A stretch of 5,840 nucleotides of DNA from an uncultured Methylobacillus sp. (GTDB taxonomy: Bacteria; Pseudomonadota; Gammaproteobacteria; Burkholderiales; Methylophilaceae). Below, piece after piece: positions 1 to 5,436 of this stretch (position 1 is the first letter of the stretch; each line of letters starts with the position of its first letter). Both the position numbers and the translations under genes were made by a program. The notes below the pieces were generated by a model. It worked only from the letters and a program-made list of their open reading frames with translations, did not search any database and was not told the DNA's origin. The DNA lies in contig CAMLME010000118.1 in NCBI GenBank assembly GCA_946481235.1, positions 1 through 5,840 of the forward strand, written 5' to 3'.

Positions 1-1229
1 ACCGCATGGCGAAAGACGTGCTGGAACGCAGCTTCCCCTTGTTCTGGGTGGCCGGTGAAATCTCCAACCTGACACGCGCCGCCTCCGGCCACTGGTATTT
101 CTCGTTGAAGGACGATCGGGCGCAGGTACGCTGCGTGATGTTCCGCAACCGAAATTCCGCGTTGGACTGGGTCCCGCGAGAGGGCGACCACGTCGAGGCG
201 CGGGCCCTGGTGACGCTGTACGAAGCGCGCGGCGATTTCCAGCTCACTATCGAGGCCTTGCAGCGCGCAGGGCTGGGCGCGCTGTTCGAAGCTTTCGAGC
301 GGCTCAAGGCCAAGCTGGAGGCTGAAGGTTTGTTCGAGGCCTCACGCAAACGCCCCATCCCGGAGCATCCCTGCCAGATAGGCATCGTCACGTCCCCCGA
401 CGCGGCGGCCTTGCATGACGTGCTGACCACGCTGCGGCGGCGCATGCCCGGCATCCCGGTGGTGGTCTACCCCACCCCGGTTCAGGGCAAAGGCGCGGCG
501 GAACTGATCGCCCGCGCCATCCGCACCGCCGGCGAACGCGCCGAGTGCGAGGTGCTGATCGTCTGTCGCGGCGGCGGCAGTATCGAAGACCTGTGGCAGT
601 TCAATGAAGAAGTCGTCGCGCGCGCAATTGCCGCCTCACCCATGCCAGTCATTTCTGGCGTCGGCCACGAAACCGATGTCACCATCGCCGACTTCGCCGC
701 CGACCGGCGCGCACCCACCCCGACCGCAGCCGCCGAAATGGCAACGCCGGATCGCCAAGCGCTGCTGCAATCGGCAAACGCACTCAAAATGCGTCTGCAC
801 CGGCAAATGCAGCATCAACTCTATCAACGCATGCAGCACCTGGATTACCTGGCGCGCCGCCTGATACATCCCGGCGAAAAAATCCGCCAGCAACAGGAAA
901 GGCTCGGCCACCTGCAAGCGCGCCTCAATGCCACCCTATTGCGCATGCTGGATCGAGCGAACGCCCGCTTCATGCCGTTGCCGCAGCGTCTGCAGTTGGC
1001 CGAGGCGCGGCATCTCGGTCTTAAACGCGAAACGTTGCAGCGTCTGGAACAAAACCTGCGCCACCTGAGTCCACATGCTGTATTGGAACGCGGCTACAGC
1101 CTGGTGCAGCAAGCGGATGGCAGCATCGTCCGCGACAGCCGCCAGGTACGCGCCGACGAAGCCCTGACGCTCACCTTCGCGCAAGGTCAGGCGGACGTCC
1201 GAGTGGAGAAAACCCGCGACCAAACTTAA
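1..1229 (+). CDS. xseA: Exodeoxyribonuclease VII large subunit, 5'-truncated by window edge
   Basis: Large subunit of exonuclease VII, the cytoplasmic nuclease that works with XseB and cuts single-stranded DNA from both ends into oligonucleotides (repair, recombination). Counting from the first in-window Met (base 6), residues 1-100 fit the OB-fold DNA-binding domain (WVAGEISNL near the start). The catalytic domain follows: TSPDAAALHD at about 129-138, YPTPVQGKGA near 157, CRGGGSIEDLW from 187 and SGVGHETDVTIADF from 217. A glutamine/arginine-rich coiled-coil stretch and the C-terminal motif LSPHAVLERGYSLV (354-367) come next. The 407 visible residues are fewer than the roughly 440-455 usual for the family. 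The frame is open to the left edge (an Arg codon precedes the Met), and family members have more residues before this point, so the true start lies outside and base 6 is probably not the start. The stop codon TAA (1227-1229) coincides with the left end of a MITE-like repeat. Confidence 0.96.
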   Translation, partial: RMAKDVLERSFPLFWVAGEISNLTRAASGHWYFSLKDDRAQVRCVMFRNRNSALDWVPREGDHVEARALVTLYEARGDFQLTIEALQRAGLGALFEAFERLKAKLEAEGLFEASRKRPIPEHPCQIGIVTSPDAAALHDVLTTLRRRMPGIPVVVYPTPVQGKGAAELIARAIRTAGERAECEVLIVCRGGGSIEDLWQFNEEVVARAIAASPMPVISGVGHETDVTIADFAADRRAPTPTAAAEMATPDRQALLQSANALKMRLHRQMQHQLYQRMQHLDYLARRLIHPGEKIRQQQERLGHLQARLNATLLRMLDRANARFMPLPQRLQLAEARHLGLKRETLQRLEQNLRHLSPHAVLERGYSLVQQADGSIVRDSRQVRADEALTLTFAQGQADVRVEKTRDQT

Positions 1230-1245
1230 GAAGCTATCTTAAAAA
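1227..1245 (+). repeat. Left terminal inverted repeat of the MITE-like element
   Basis: 19 bases, 18 of which match the reverse complement of 1358-1376. Its first three bases are the xseA stop codon TAA. Outside this block the match to the other end stops at once: base 1226 does not pair with 1377, nor 1246 with 1357. Confidence 0.8.
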
Positions 1246-1357
1246 TTCGCGAGGAGAGTTGGATGCAAGGCGCACGGAGCGCAGCGACCGAGACAGTACA
1301 TGCAGTACGGCGAAGGAGCGAGCACCGCGCAACGCCGCAGACGACCCTCCGCAGCAG

Positions 1358-1376
1358 TTTTTAAGACAGCTTCTTA
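1358..1376 (-). repeat. Right terminal inverted repeat of the MITE-like element
   Basis: Partner of the repeat at 1227-1245, with one mismatch in 19. Its outermost base (1376) is also the first base of the hairpin at 1376-1403, so the element boundary and the hairpin boundary coincide. Confidence 0.8.
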
Positions 1377-1403
1377 GGCGTATCGCATATTTGCAATACG
1401 CCT
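1376..1403. terminator. Strong hairpin between MITE-like element and kup, possible terminator lacking a T-run
   Basis: AGGCGTAT (1376-1383) pairs perfectly with ATACGCCT (1396-1403). One C/A mismatch (1384/1395) follows, then GCA/TGC (1385-1387 with 1392-1394) closes a four-base loop. No run of T follows on either strand, so it is not a canonical intrinsic terminator. It may be the original 3' hairpin of xseA, displaced by the insertion, or a structure upstream of the kup promoter. The pairing is certain; the terminator role is a guess. Confidence 0.45.
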
Positions 1404-1419
1404 CATGCACCATTAGCGT

Positions 1420-1425
1420 TAAAAT
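1420..1425 (+). promoter_or_regulatory. Candidate -10 element for kup
   Basis: TAAAAT matches five of six bases of the sigma-70 -10 consensus and lies 31 bases before the kup ATG. The surrounding decamer TAAAATTGCG recurs exactly upstream of dapD (5400-5409). The hexamer 17 bp upstream (TACGCC, 1397-1402) is a poor -35, so the promoter would be weak, extended or activator-dependent. The -35 region overlaps the right arm of the 1376-1403 hairpin. Confidence 0.4.
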
Positions 1426-1455
1426 TGCGCCCACATACAGCTAACAAGGCCATTG

Positions 1456-3336
1456 ATGGCATCCACCCCTGTTCATAAATCCGGAGTTCACGCACTCGCC
1501 CTTGCCGCACTGGGCGTGATCTTCGGCGACATCGGTACCAGCCCGCTCTACACCATGAAGGAAGTCTTCGCCAGCCACCACCCGGTGCCGGTGACGCCGG
1601 AAAACGTGCTAGGCGTGCTGTCGTTGATCCTGTGGTCGCTCATCATGGTGATTACCGTCAAATACGTGACGTTCGTGATGCGCGCAGACAACCGCGGCGA
1701 AGGCGGCATCATGGCGCTGATCGCGCTGGCAACCCAGCAGGCAGGCGACGACAAGAGCAAGCTGCGCTTCATCACGATGGCCGGCATCATCGGCGCCTGC
1801 ATGTTCTTTGCGGACGGGATGATTACCCCGGCGATTTCAGTGCTGTCAGCGGTGGAAGGCCTAGAGGTGGCGGCACCCCAGCTGCATTCCTGGATCATAC
1901 CGATCACGCTGACCGTGCTTTTCATCCTGTTTTCGGTTCAGCGGCACGGTACGGCAACCGTCGGAAAAATGTTCGGCCCCATCATGCTGCTGTGGTTCGG
2001 CACACTGGCCGTCCTCGGCGTCATCAATATCCTGCACGACCCCTCGGTACTGCGCGCAGTCAACCCGATTTACGCCGTGCACTTTTTCACCGGCAATCAC
2101 TGGCTGGCGTTCGTTGCGCTCGGCGCGGTAGTGCTTGCGGTTACCGGCGGCGAAACGCTTTATGCGGACATGGGCCATTTCGGCCGCGTGCCTATCCGCA
2201 TCGCTTGGTTCGGCCTGGTGCTGCCCTCGCTCCTGCTCAATTATTTCGGCCAAGGAGCATTGCTGCTGCACAATCCCGCTGCCGTCAAAAATCCTTTCTA
2301 TCTGCTGGCGCCGGAATGGGTGCTGTATCCGCTGATCGCACTGGCCACGATGGCTACGGTCATTGCATCGCAGGCGGTCATTTCGGGCACCTTCTCGGTG
2401 TCGCGCCAGGCATTGCAGCTTGGCTACATGCCGCGCACGCAAATCCAGCACACCTCGGAAAGCGAGGCCGGCCAAATTTACCTGCCGCGCTTGAACTGGG
2501 CTTTGATGGTGGCGGTGATGGTGCTGGTGGTCGGCTTCGGCTCTTCGTCCAACCTCGCCGCGGCCTACGGTATCGCGGTGACCGGCGACATGGTGATCAC
2601 CACCCTGCTCGCCGCCATGGTGTTCCATGGCGTGTGGAAATGGAGCTGGCCACTCACCCTGGCCATCGCGGGGGTGTTCCTGACCATCGACCTGGCGTTC
2701 TTCGGTGCCAACATCCTAAAGATCCCGGCCGGCGGCTGGTTTCCTCTCCTGATCGGCGCGGTGATCTTCACCCTGATGCTCACCTGGAAACGCGGCCGCG
2801 AAATGCTCTACAAGCGCATGGCGGACGATGCGATGGAGTTGGAAAGCTTCATCCACGCCATCGGCGCACATCCGCCGAAACGCGTGCCCGGAACAGCCAT
2901 TTTCATGACGCCCAACCCGGCCGGCGTACCGCATGCAATGCTGCACAACCTCAAGCACAACAAGGTGCTGCATGAGCAGATCGTGCTCGTCACCGTTAAA
3001 ATCCAGGACGTGCCGCATATCGCACCAGATGAGCGTGTGTCGGTGGAAAAATTGCCGCACGAGTTTTACCGCGTAGTCGTGGAATACGGTTTCAAGGACG
3101 ACCCCGATCTGCCGCGCGAACTGGAGCGCTGCGCTGACATGGGCCTGACACTGGACGTGATGGACACCTCGTTCTTCATCGGCAAGGAAACCCTGATCGC
3201 CCACCGCGACTGCCCGATGGCATTCTGGCGCCAGAAACTCTTCCTCGGAATGTTCCGCAACGCTGACAGCGTGACCAATTACTTCAAGCTGCCTCCCAAC
3301 CGCGTGGTTGAACTGGGAGCGCAAGTCACTCTCTAA
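1456..3336 (+). CDS. kup: Kup-type low-affinity potassium transporter
   Basis: Inner-membrane K+ uptake protein of the KUP/HAK/KT family, thought to work as a K+/H+ symporter. The product has 626 residues (E. coli Kup has 622), so it looks complete. Family motifs: GDIGTSPLY at 24-32, NRGEGGIMAL at 79-88, ADGMITPAISVLSAVEGLEV from 119 and GGETLYADMGHFG from 231. About twelve hydrophobic segments run to about residue 443. A soluble C-terminal cytoplasmic domain of about 180 residues follows, ending in the typical PPNRVVELGAQV. The ATG at 1456 is preferred over the in-frame TTG at 1453, because AAGG (1446-1449) lies 6 bases before the ATG and only 3 before the TTG. It is preceded by the MITE-like element, a hairpin and a candidate -10. 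A lipoprotein protease gene follows after 29 bp with no terminator between, so the two may share a transcript. No frameshift or missing motif was seen. Confidence 0.97.
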   Translation: MASTPVHKSGVHALALAALGVIFGDIGTSPLYTMKEVFASHHPVPVTPENVLGVLSLILWSLIMVITVKYVTFVMRADNRGEGGIMALIALATQQAGDDKSKLRFITMAGIIGACMFFADGMITPAISVLSAVEGLEVAAPQLHSWIIPITLTVLFILFSVQRHGTATVGKMFGPIMLLWFGTLAVLGVINILHDPSVLRAVNPIYAVHFFTGNHWLAFVALGAVVLAVTGGETLYADMGHFGRVPIRIAWFGLVLPSLLLNYFGQGALLLHNPAAVKNPFYLLAPEWVLYPLIALATMATVIASQAVISGTFSVSRQALQLGYMPRTQIQHTSESEAGQIYLPRLNWALMVAVMVLVVGFGSSSNLAAAYGIAVTGDMVITTLLAAMVFHGVWKWSWPLTLAIAGVFLTIDLAFFGANILKIPAGGWFPLLIGAVIFTLMLTWKRGREMLYKRMADDAMELESFIHAIGAHPPKRVPGTAIFMTPNPAGVPHAMLHNLKHNKVLHEQIVLVTVKIQDVPHIAPDERVSVEKLPHEFYRVVVEYGFKDDPDLPRELERCADMGLTLDVMDTSFFIGKETLIAHRDCPMAFWRQKLFLGMFRNADSVTNYFKLPPNRVVELGAQVTL

Positions 3337-3365
3337 CTCAACATCGGACTTTGAAATCATTCACA

Positions 3366-4202
3366 ATGAAAAAAATACTTCTCACCTTATTAGCCGCGCT
3401 GCTTCTGGGCGGTTGCGCCACCACCCAGACCACCAAGTCAGGGGCGGTCGGCGTCGAGCGCAAACAATTTGTCGGCCTCGTTTCCGAGAAAGAGGCTGAA
3501 GAGCAGTCGGCCCTTGCCTATCAGCAAACCCTGAAACAGGCCGAATCGAAAAAAGTGTTGAACACCGACAGCGCCGAAACGCAGCGCGTACGTACCATTG
3601 CCCAGCGCCTGATCGCTCAGATCGGTGTTTTCAGAACGGATGCCGCCAAGTGGAACTGGCAAGTCAACGTACTGGAAAGCAAGGAGATCAATGCCTACTG
3701 TATGGCGGGTGGGAAAATGATGGTCTATACCGGCCTGCTCGATGAGATCAAGCCGACCGATGACGAGCTGGCGGCGATAATGGGCCACGAAATTTCGCAC
3801 GCCCTGCGCGAACATGTGCGCGAACGCATGTCCCGCGCCAAAGCCCAGCAGCTGGGCCTCCTCGGCGCTGCCGCACTCGTGGGCATTTCGACGAAAAGCT
3901 CCGATAACGCCGTCAAGACCGTTGCTTTGGGAGGCGCGCTGGCCACGGTGGCAATGACCCTGCCCAACAGCCGAACCGCTGAGCACGAAGCCGATCAGAT
4001 GGGTCTGGAACTAATGGCCCGCGCCGGTTACAACCCCAATGCGGCGGTGACGCTGTGGGAAAAAATGAATGCCAAAGGCGGCGCGAAACCGCCTGAATTC
4101 CTGAGTACGCACCCTTCCAACGAATCTCGCGTCAACGACATCAAGCGTCTGGTGCCAACCGTCATGCCGCTATACGAGAAGGCAAAAGCAAAACAAGGTT
4201 AA
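3366..4202 (+). CDS. M48 family zinc metalloprotease, predicted lipoprotein (LoiP/Oma1-like)
   Basis: Predicted envelope metallopeptidase of 278 residues. The N-terminus MKKILLTLLAALLLGGC is a lipoprotein signal peptide with the lipidated Cys at 17, so the mature protein should be membrane-anchored facing the periplasm. The M48 domain shows NAYCMAGGK (109-117), the zinc-binding HEISH (H141, E142, H145), the third ligand region EHEAD (E206, D210) and the late motif STHPSNESR (HP at 249-250, R255). A hydrophobic stretch lies between the zinc motifs, at about 170-203. There is no TPR domain, so it is closer in layout to E. coli LoiP (YggG) than to BepA. The family's role in degrading misfolded outer-membrane proteins is known for relatives; the substrate here is inferred. 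ATG 3366 was chosen because it gives a standard signal peptide; TTG 3351 would add five residues. Neither has a good Shine-Dalgarno, which suggests coupling to kup. An intrinsic terminator follows the stop codon. Confidence 0.93.
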   Translation: MKKILLTLLAALLLGGCATTQTTKSGAVGVERKQFVGLVSEKEAEEQSALAYQQTLKQAESKKVLNTDSAETQRVRTIAQRLIAQIGVFRTDAAKWNWQVNVLESKEINAYCMAGGKMMVYTGLLDEIKPTDDELAAIMGHEISHALREHVRERMSRAKAQQLGLLGAAALVGISTKSSDNAVKTVALGGALATVAMTLPNSRTAEHEADQMGLELMARAGYNPNAAVTLWEKMNAKGGAKPPEFLSTHPSNESRVNDIKRLVPTVMPLYEKAKAKQG

Positions 4203-4210
4203 CGACGGAC

Positions 4211-4238
4211 AGGGGCGCTTCGGCGCCCCTGATTTTTT
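4211..4238 (+). terminator. Intrinsic terminator with UUCG tetraloop after the M48 protease gene
   Basis: AGGGGCGC (4211-4218) pairs perfectly with GCGCCCCT (4223-4230) around a TTCG loop closed by C-G, the very stable cUUCGg form. GA and then six T (4233-4238) follow. It begins 8 bases after the protease stop codon. Only the plus strand has a T-run, so it stops rightward transcription. Its T-run ends directly before the ribosome-binding site of the next gene. Confidence 0.93.
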
Positions 4239-4244
4239 AGGCGG
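4239..4244 (+). promoter_or_regulatory. Ribosome-binding site of the 193-residue unknown gene, abutting the terminator
   Basis: AGGCGG, close to AGGAGG, lies 4 bases before the ATG at 4249. It fixes that start codon. It begins at the base directly after the terminator's T-run, leaving almost no untranslated leader free of the terminator. Confidence 0.7.
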
Positions 4245-4248
4245 CCAA

Positions 4249-4830
4249 ATGAACCAGAAGATCAGCGACATCGTCGCGCGCATGAAAACGCTGGAGCAGG
4301 AACTCGAGAACGAAATCGAAAAGACGCGCGACCACGCTCGCTACCGATTGATTGGCCATAAAGTCCGCTTCGAGAAGGAGGTGCTGTCGCAACAGCGACG
4401 GTTCAAGATCAACCTGTTCCGCTACGCGCTGCTTCCCCGTCCCCGGCATGTGCTGACGGCACCCTTCGTCTATGCGCTATTGCCACCGATGTTGCTGCTC
4501 GACCTGCTCGCCAGCCTGTATCACGCAGTGTGCTTTCCGCTGCTCGGCATTACCAAGGTCAAGCGCAGCGATTACCTGATCTTCGACCGTCATCAACTGG
4601 CCTACCTCAACCTGCTGGAAATGGTGAACTGCGCCTATTGCTCCTATGGCAACGGCCTGCTGTCCTACCTGACGGAAATTGTGGCGCGCACAGAACAATA
4701 CTGGTGCCCGATCAAGCATGCGAACCGCATCCTGGCCGCACACTCGCGTTATGAGCGCTTCGCCGAATATGGCGACGCCGAAGCATTCCGGCGGGATCTT
4801 GGGAAAATTCGAAAAGATTTCGATCAATGA
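4249..4830 (+). CDS. Conserved-type protein of unknown function with one membrane region and CxxC...CPxKH motif
   Basis: A 193-residue protein whose function I do not know. Residues 5-50 are strongly charged and heptad-like (MKTLEQELENEIEKTRDHAR), probably a coiled coil. Residues about 68-98 are hydrophobic (APFVYALLPPMLLLDLLASLY), enough for one long or two short membrane passes. The C-terminal half is soluble-looking and carries NCAYCSYGNG (C128, C131), EIVARTEQYWCPIKHA (C153, H157) and SRYERFAEYGDAEAF. The spacing of C128, C131, C153 and H157 resembles a metal or redox site, but that is inference. The tightly patterned C-terminal half recalls uncharacterised proteobacterial proteins I have seen, without a known role. 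It has a good Shine-Dalgarno, sits directly behind a terminator, and ends at a hairpin shared with the convergent minus-strand gene. Composition resembles its neighbours, with no sign of recent transfer. Confidence 0.88.
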   Translation: MNQKISDIVARMKTLEQELENEIEKTRDHARYRLIGHKVRFEKEVLSQQRRFKINLFRYALLPRPRHVLTAPFVYALLPPMLLLDLLASLYHAVCFPLLGITKVKRSDYLIFDRHQLAYLNLLEMVNCAYCSYGNGLLSYLTEIVARTEQYWCPIKHANRILAAHSRYERFAEYGDAEAFRRDLGKIRKDFDQ

Positions 4831-4855
4831 TTCCCGCTGCGCGATGCAGCGGGAA
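4831..4855. terminator. Perfect hairpin between convergent genes, probable bidirectional terminator
   Basis: TTCCCGCTGC (4831-4840) pairs without mismatch with GCAGCGGGAA (4846-4855) around a five-base loop. It starts at the base after the TGA of the plus-strand unknown gene and ends 14 bases before the last base of the minus-strand DUF4870-like gene. Neither strand has a strong T-run, so termination would be weaker than at 4211-4238. The position between converging genes supports the call. Confidence 0.6.
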
Positions 4856-4869
4856 AGTGGCATAACGAA

Positions 4870-5205
4870 TCAGGCTGCGGCGGTATCAGGCTTGATGAGG
4901 CGCAACGCGAAGGGGAAGGTATACAGCTCGCCCTTCTGCACCTTGAGGGTACCCATGATCAACAGCACCAGTGCGGCGAGGCCGATAGCCAGCATCGCAA
5001 TCCAGCCAAGGATGGGAATAAACGCCAAAACGAAGTTGGCGATGAACAAGGTAATCCCGAAATTGAGCAGTTCGACGGCATTCTTGTAGACAAACTCGTC
5101 GTCCTTCTTGACCAGGAACATGATCAGCGCCGGCAATATCCAGAAAAAGATCGAAAGAATAAACATCAGTACTGTCATGTTGCGACTGTCTTGTGAAGCA
5201 TCCAC
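4870..5205 (-). CDS. Small DUF4870/Tic20-like membrane protein
   Basis: A 111-residue integral membrane protein with three hydrophobic segments, at about 12-32 (TVLMFILSIFFWILPALIMF), 46-66 and 67-87, and a short polar tail ending TAAA. The stretch DDEFVYKNAVELLNFGIT after the first segment, followed by two closely spaced helices and a short KVQKGELYTFPF tail, matches the layout of DUF4870 (Tic20-like) proteins, whose role in bacteria is unknown. The start is taken as GTG at 5205: on the minus strand AGGGGG lies 7 bases upstream, an excellent Shine-Dalgarno. The reading frame stays open 44 codons further (ATG at 5337), but that extension is polar, arginine-rich and lacks a ribosome-binding site. 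ATG at 5178 is an internal alternative. The gene is convergent with the 193-residue gene and divergent from dapD. Confidence 0.85.
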   Translation of the reverse strand: MDASQDSRNMTVLMFILSIFFWILPALIMFLVKKDDEFVYKNAVELLNFGITLFIANFVLAFIPILGWIAMLAIGLAALVLLIMGTLKVQKGELYTFPFALRLIKPDTAAA

Positions 5206-5210
5206 GGTAT

Positions 5211-5220
5211 ATCCCCCTTT
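5211..5220 (-). promoter_or_regulatory. Strong Shine-Dalgarno that sets the GTG start of the DUF4870-like gene
   Basis: The minus strand reads AAAGGGGGAT here, with the AGGGGG core ending 7 bases before GTG at 5205. This decides in favour of the non-ATG start over the longer ATG-initiated frame. Confidence 0.75.
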
Positions 5221-5299
5221 GTTATTGATTGGAAACAAGTTGCACCGCAACGGCCGTGTTCGATTTCCCCTTTGAAAGCGGTCGGCGGGCTGCATCCGT

Positions 5300-5328
5300 A
5301 AAATAAGGGATTCGCTTGTCACTGTCCA
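5300..5328 (-). promoter_or_regulatory. Candidate sigma-70 promoter for the DUF4870-like gene
   Basis: On the minus strand, TGGACA (5328-5323, five of six -35 bases) and TATTTT (5305-5300, four of six -10 bases) are separated by exactly 17 bp. Transcription would start near 5293, giving an untranslated leader of nearly 90 bases before GTG 5205. The leader holds a small GTTGC/GCAAC hairpin (5239-5251) and no recognised riboswitch. Hexamer match only. Confidence 0.4.
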
Positions 5329-5376
5329 CTCAAGCATCGGAATTTAGTGCCCATGAAAAGCAATGCATCGCAAAGA

Positions 5377-5405
5377 CTGACGCGCGGCGCGTATCCAAGT
5401 AAAAT
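5377..5405 (+). promoter_or_regulatory. Candidate sigma-70 promoter for dapD
   Basis: CTGACG (5377-5382, four of six -35 bases) and TAAAAT (5400-5405, five of six -10 bases) are separated by 17 bp. The expected start point falls in or just before a run of seven T (5410-5416), giving a leader of about 25 bases before the dapD ATG. The -10 context TAAAATTGCG is identical to the one upstream of kup. Confidence 0.55.
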
Positions 5406-5436
5406 TGCGTTTTTTTCCAAAGCTCAGGAATCCGCC

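Larger units (their letters stand above)
1227..1376. mobile_element. MITE-like non-coding element, 150 bp, with 19-bp terminal inverted repeats
   Basis: The two ends are inverted copies of one 19-base sequence. Bases 1227-1245 read TAAGAAGCTATCTTAAAAA, and the reverse complement of 1358-1376 is the same except for A to G at the tenth base. The outermost bases are TA at both ends, compatible with a TA target duplication. The interior is GC-rich and partly self-complementary, centred on GTAC...GTAC (1296-1308), whose midpoint (1302) is almost exactly the element midpoint (1301.5). No open reading frame here resembles a protein. Size, terminal repeats, symmetry and lack of coding capacity fit a miniature inverted-repeat transposable element. 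From memory, similar GC-rich repeats with AGTAC-type centres are common between genes of betaproteobacteria, but the family and parent transposase cannot be named from this window. Alternative: a large REP/BIME-type hairpin. The element supplies the stop codon of xseA. Confidence 0.72.

Noticed and set aside
1234..1444. Small open frames (61 and 66 codons, both strands) over the MITE-like element
   Set aside because: Both span the terminal repeats and the hairpin and have no domain-like sequence. The region is better explained as a non-coding palindromic element.
1861..2628. 255-codon minus-strand open frame opposite kup
   Set aside because: Antisense shadow with biased His/Gln/Arg composition and no domain-like pattern. 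Long antisense frames are expected opposite GC-rich genes.
1632..2975. 447-codon open frame on the plus strand inside kup
   Set aside because: Out-of-frame shadow of kup. It is rich in R, H and G from GC-rich codons, has no recognisable domain, and is fully covered by a gene with strong family motifs.
2716..3360. 214-codon minus-strand open frame opposite the kup 3' end
   Set aside because: Antisense shadow with no ribosome-binding site or motif, overlapping the conserved Kup C-terminal domain.
5353..5436. In-frame 28-codon N-terminal extension of dapD from ATG 5353
   Set aside because: It has no Shine-Dalgarno, it contains the candidate dapD promoter, and DapD proteins start at the position matching ATG 5437, which has AGGA 7 bases upstream.
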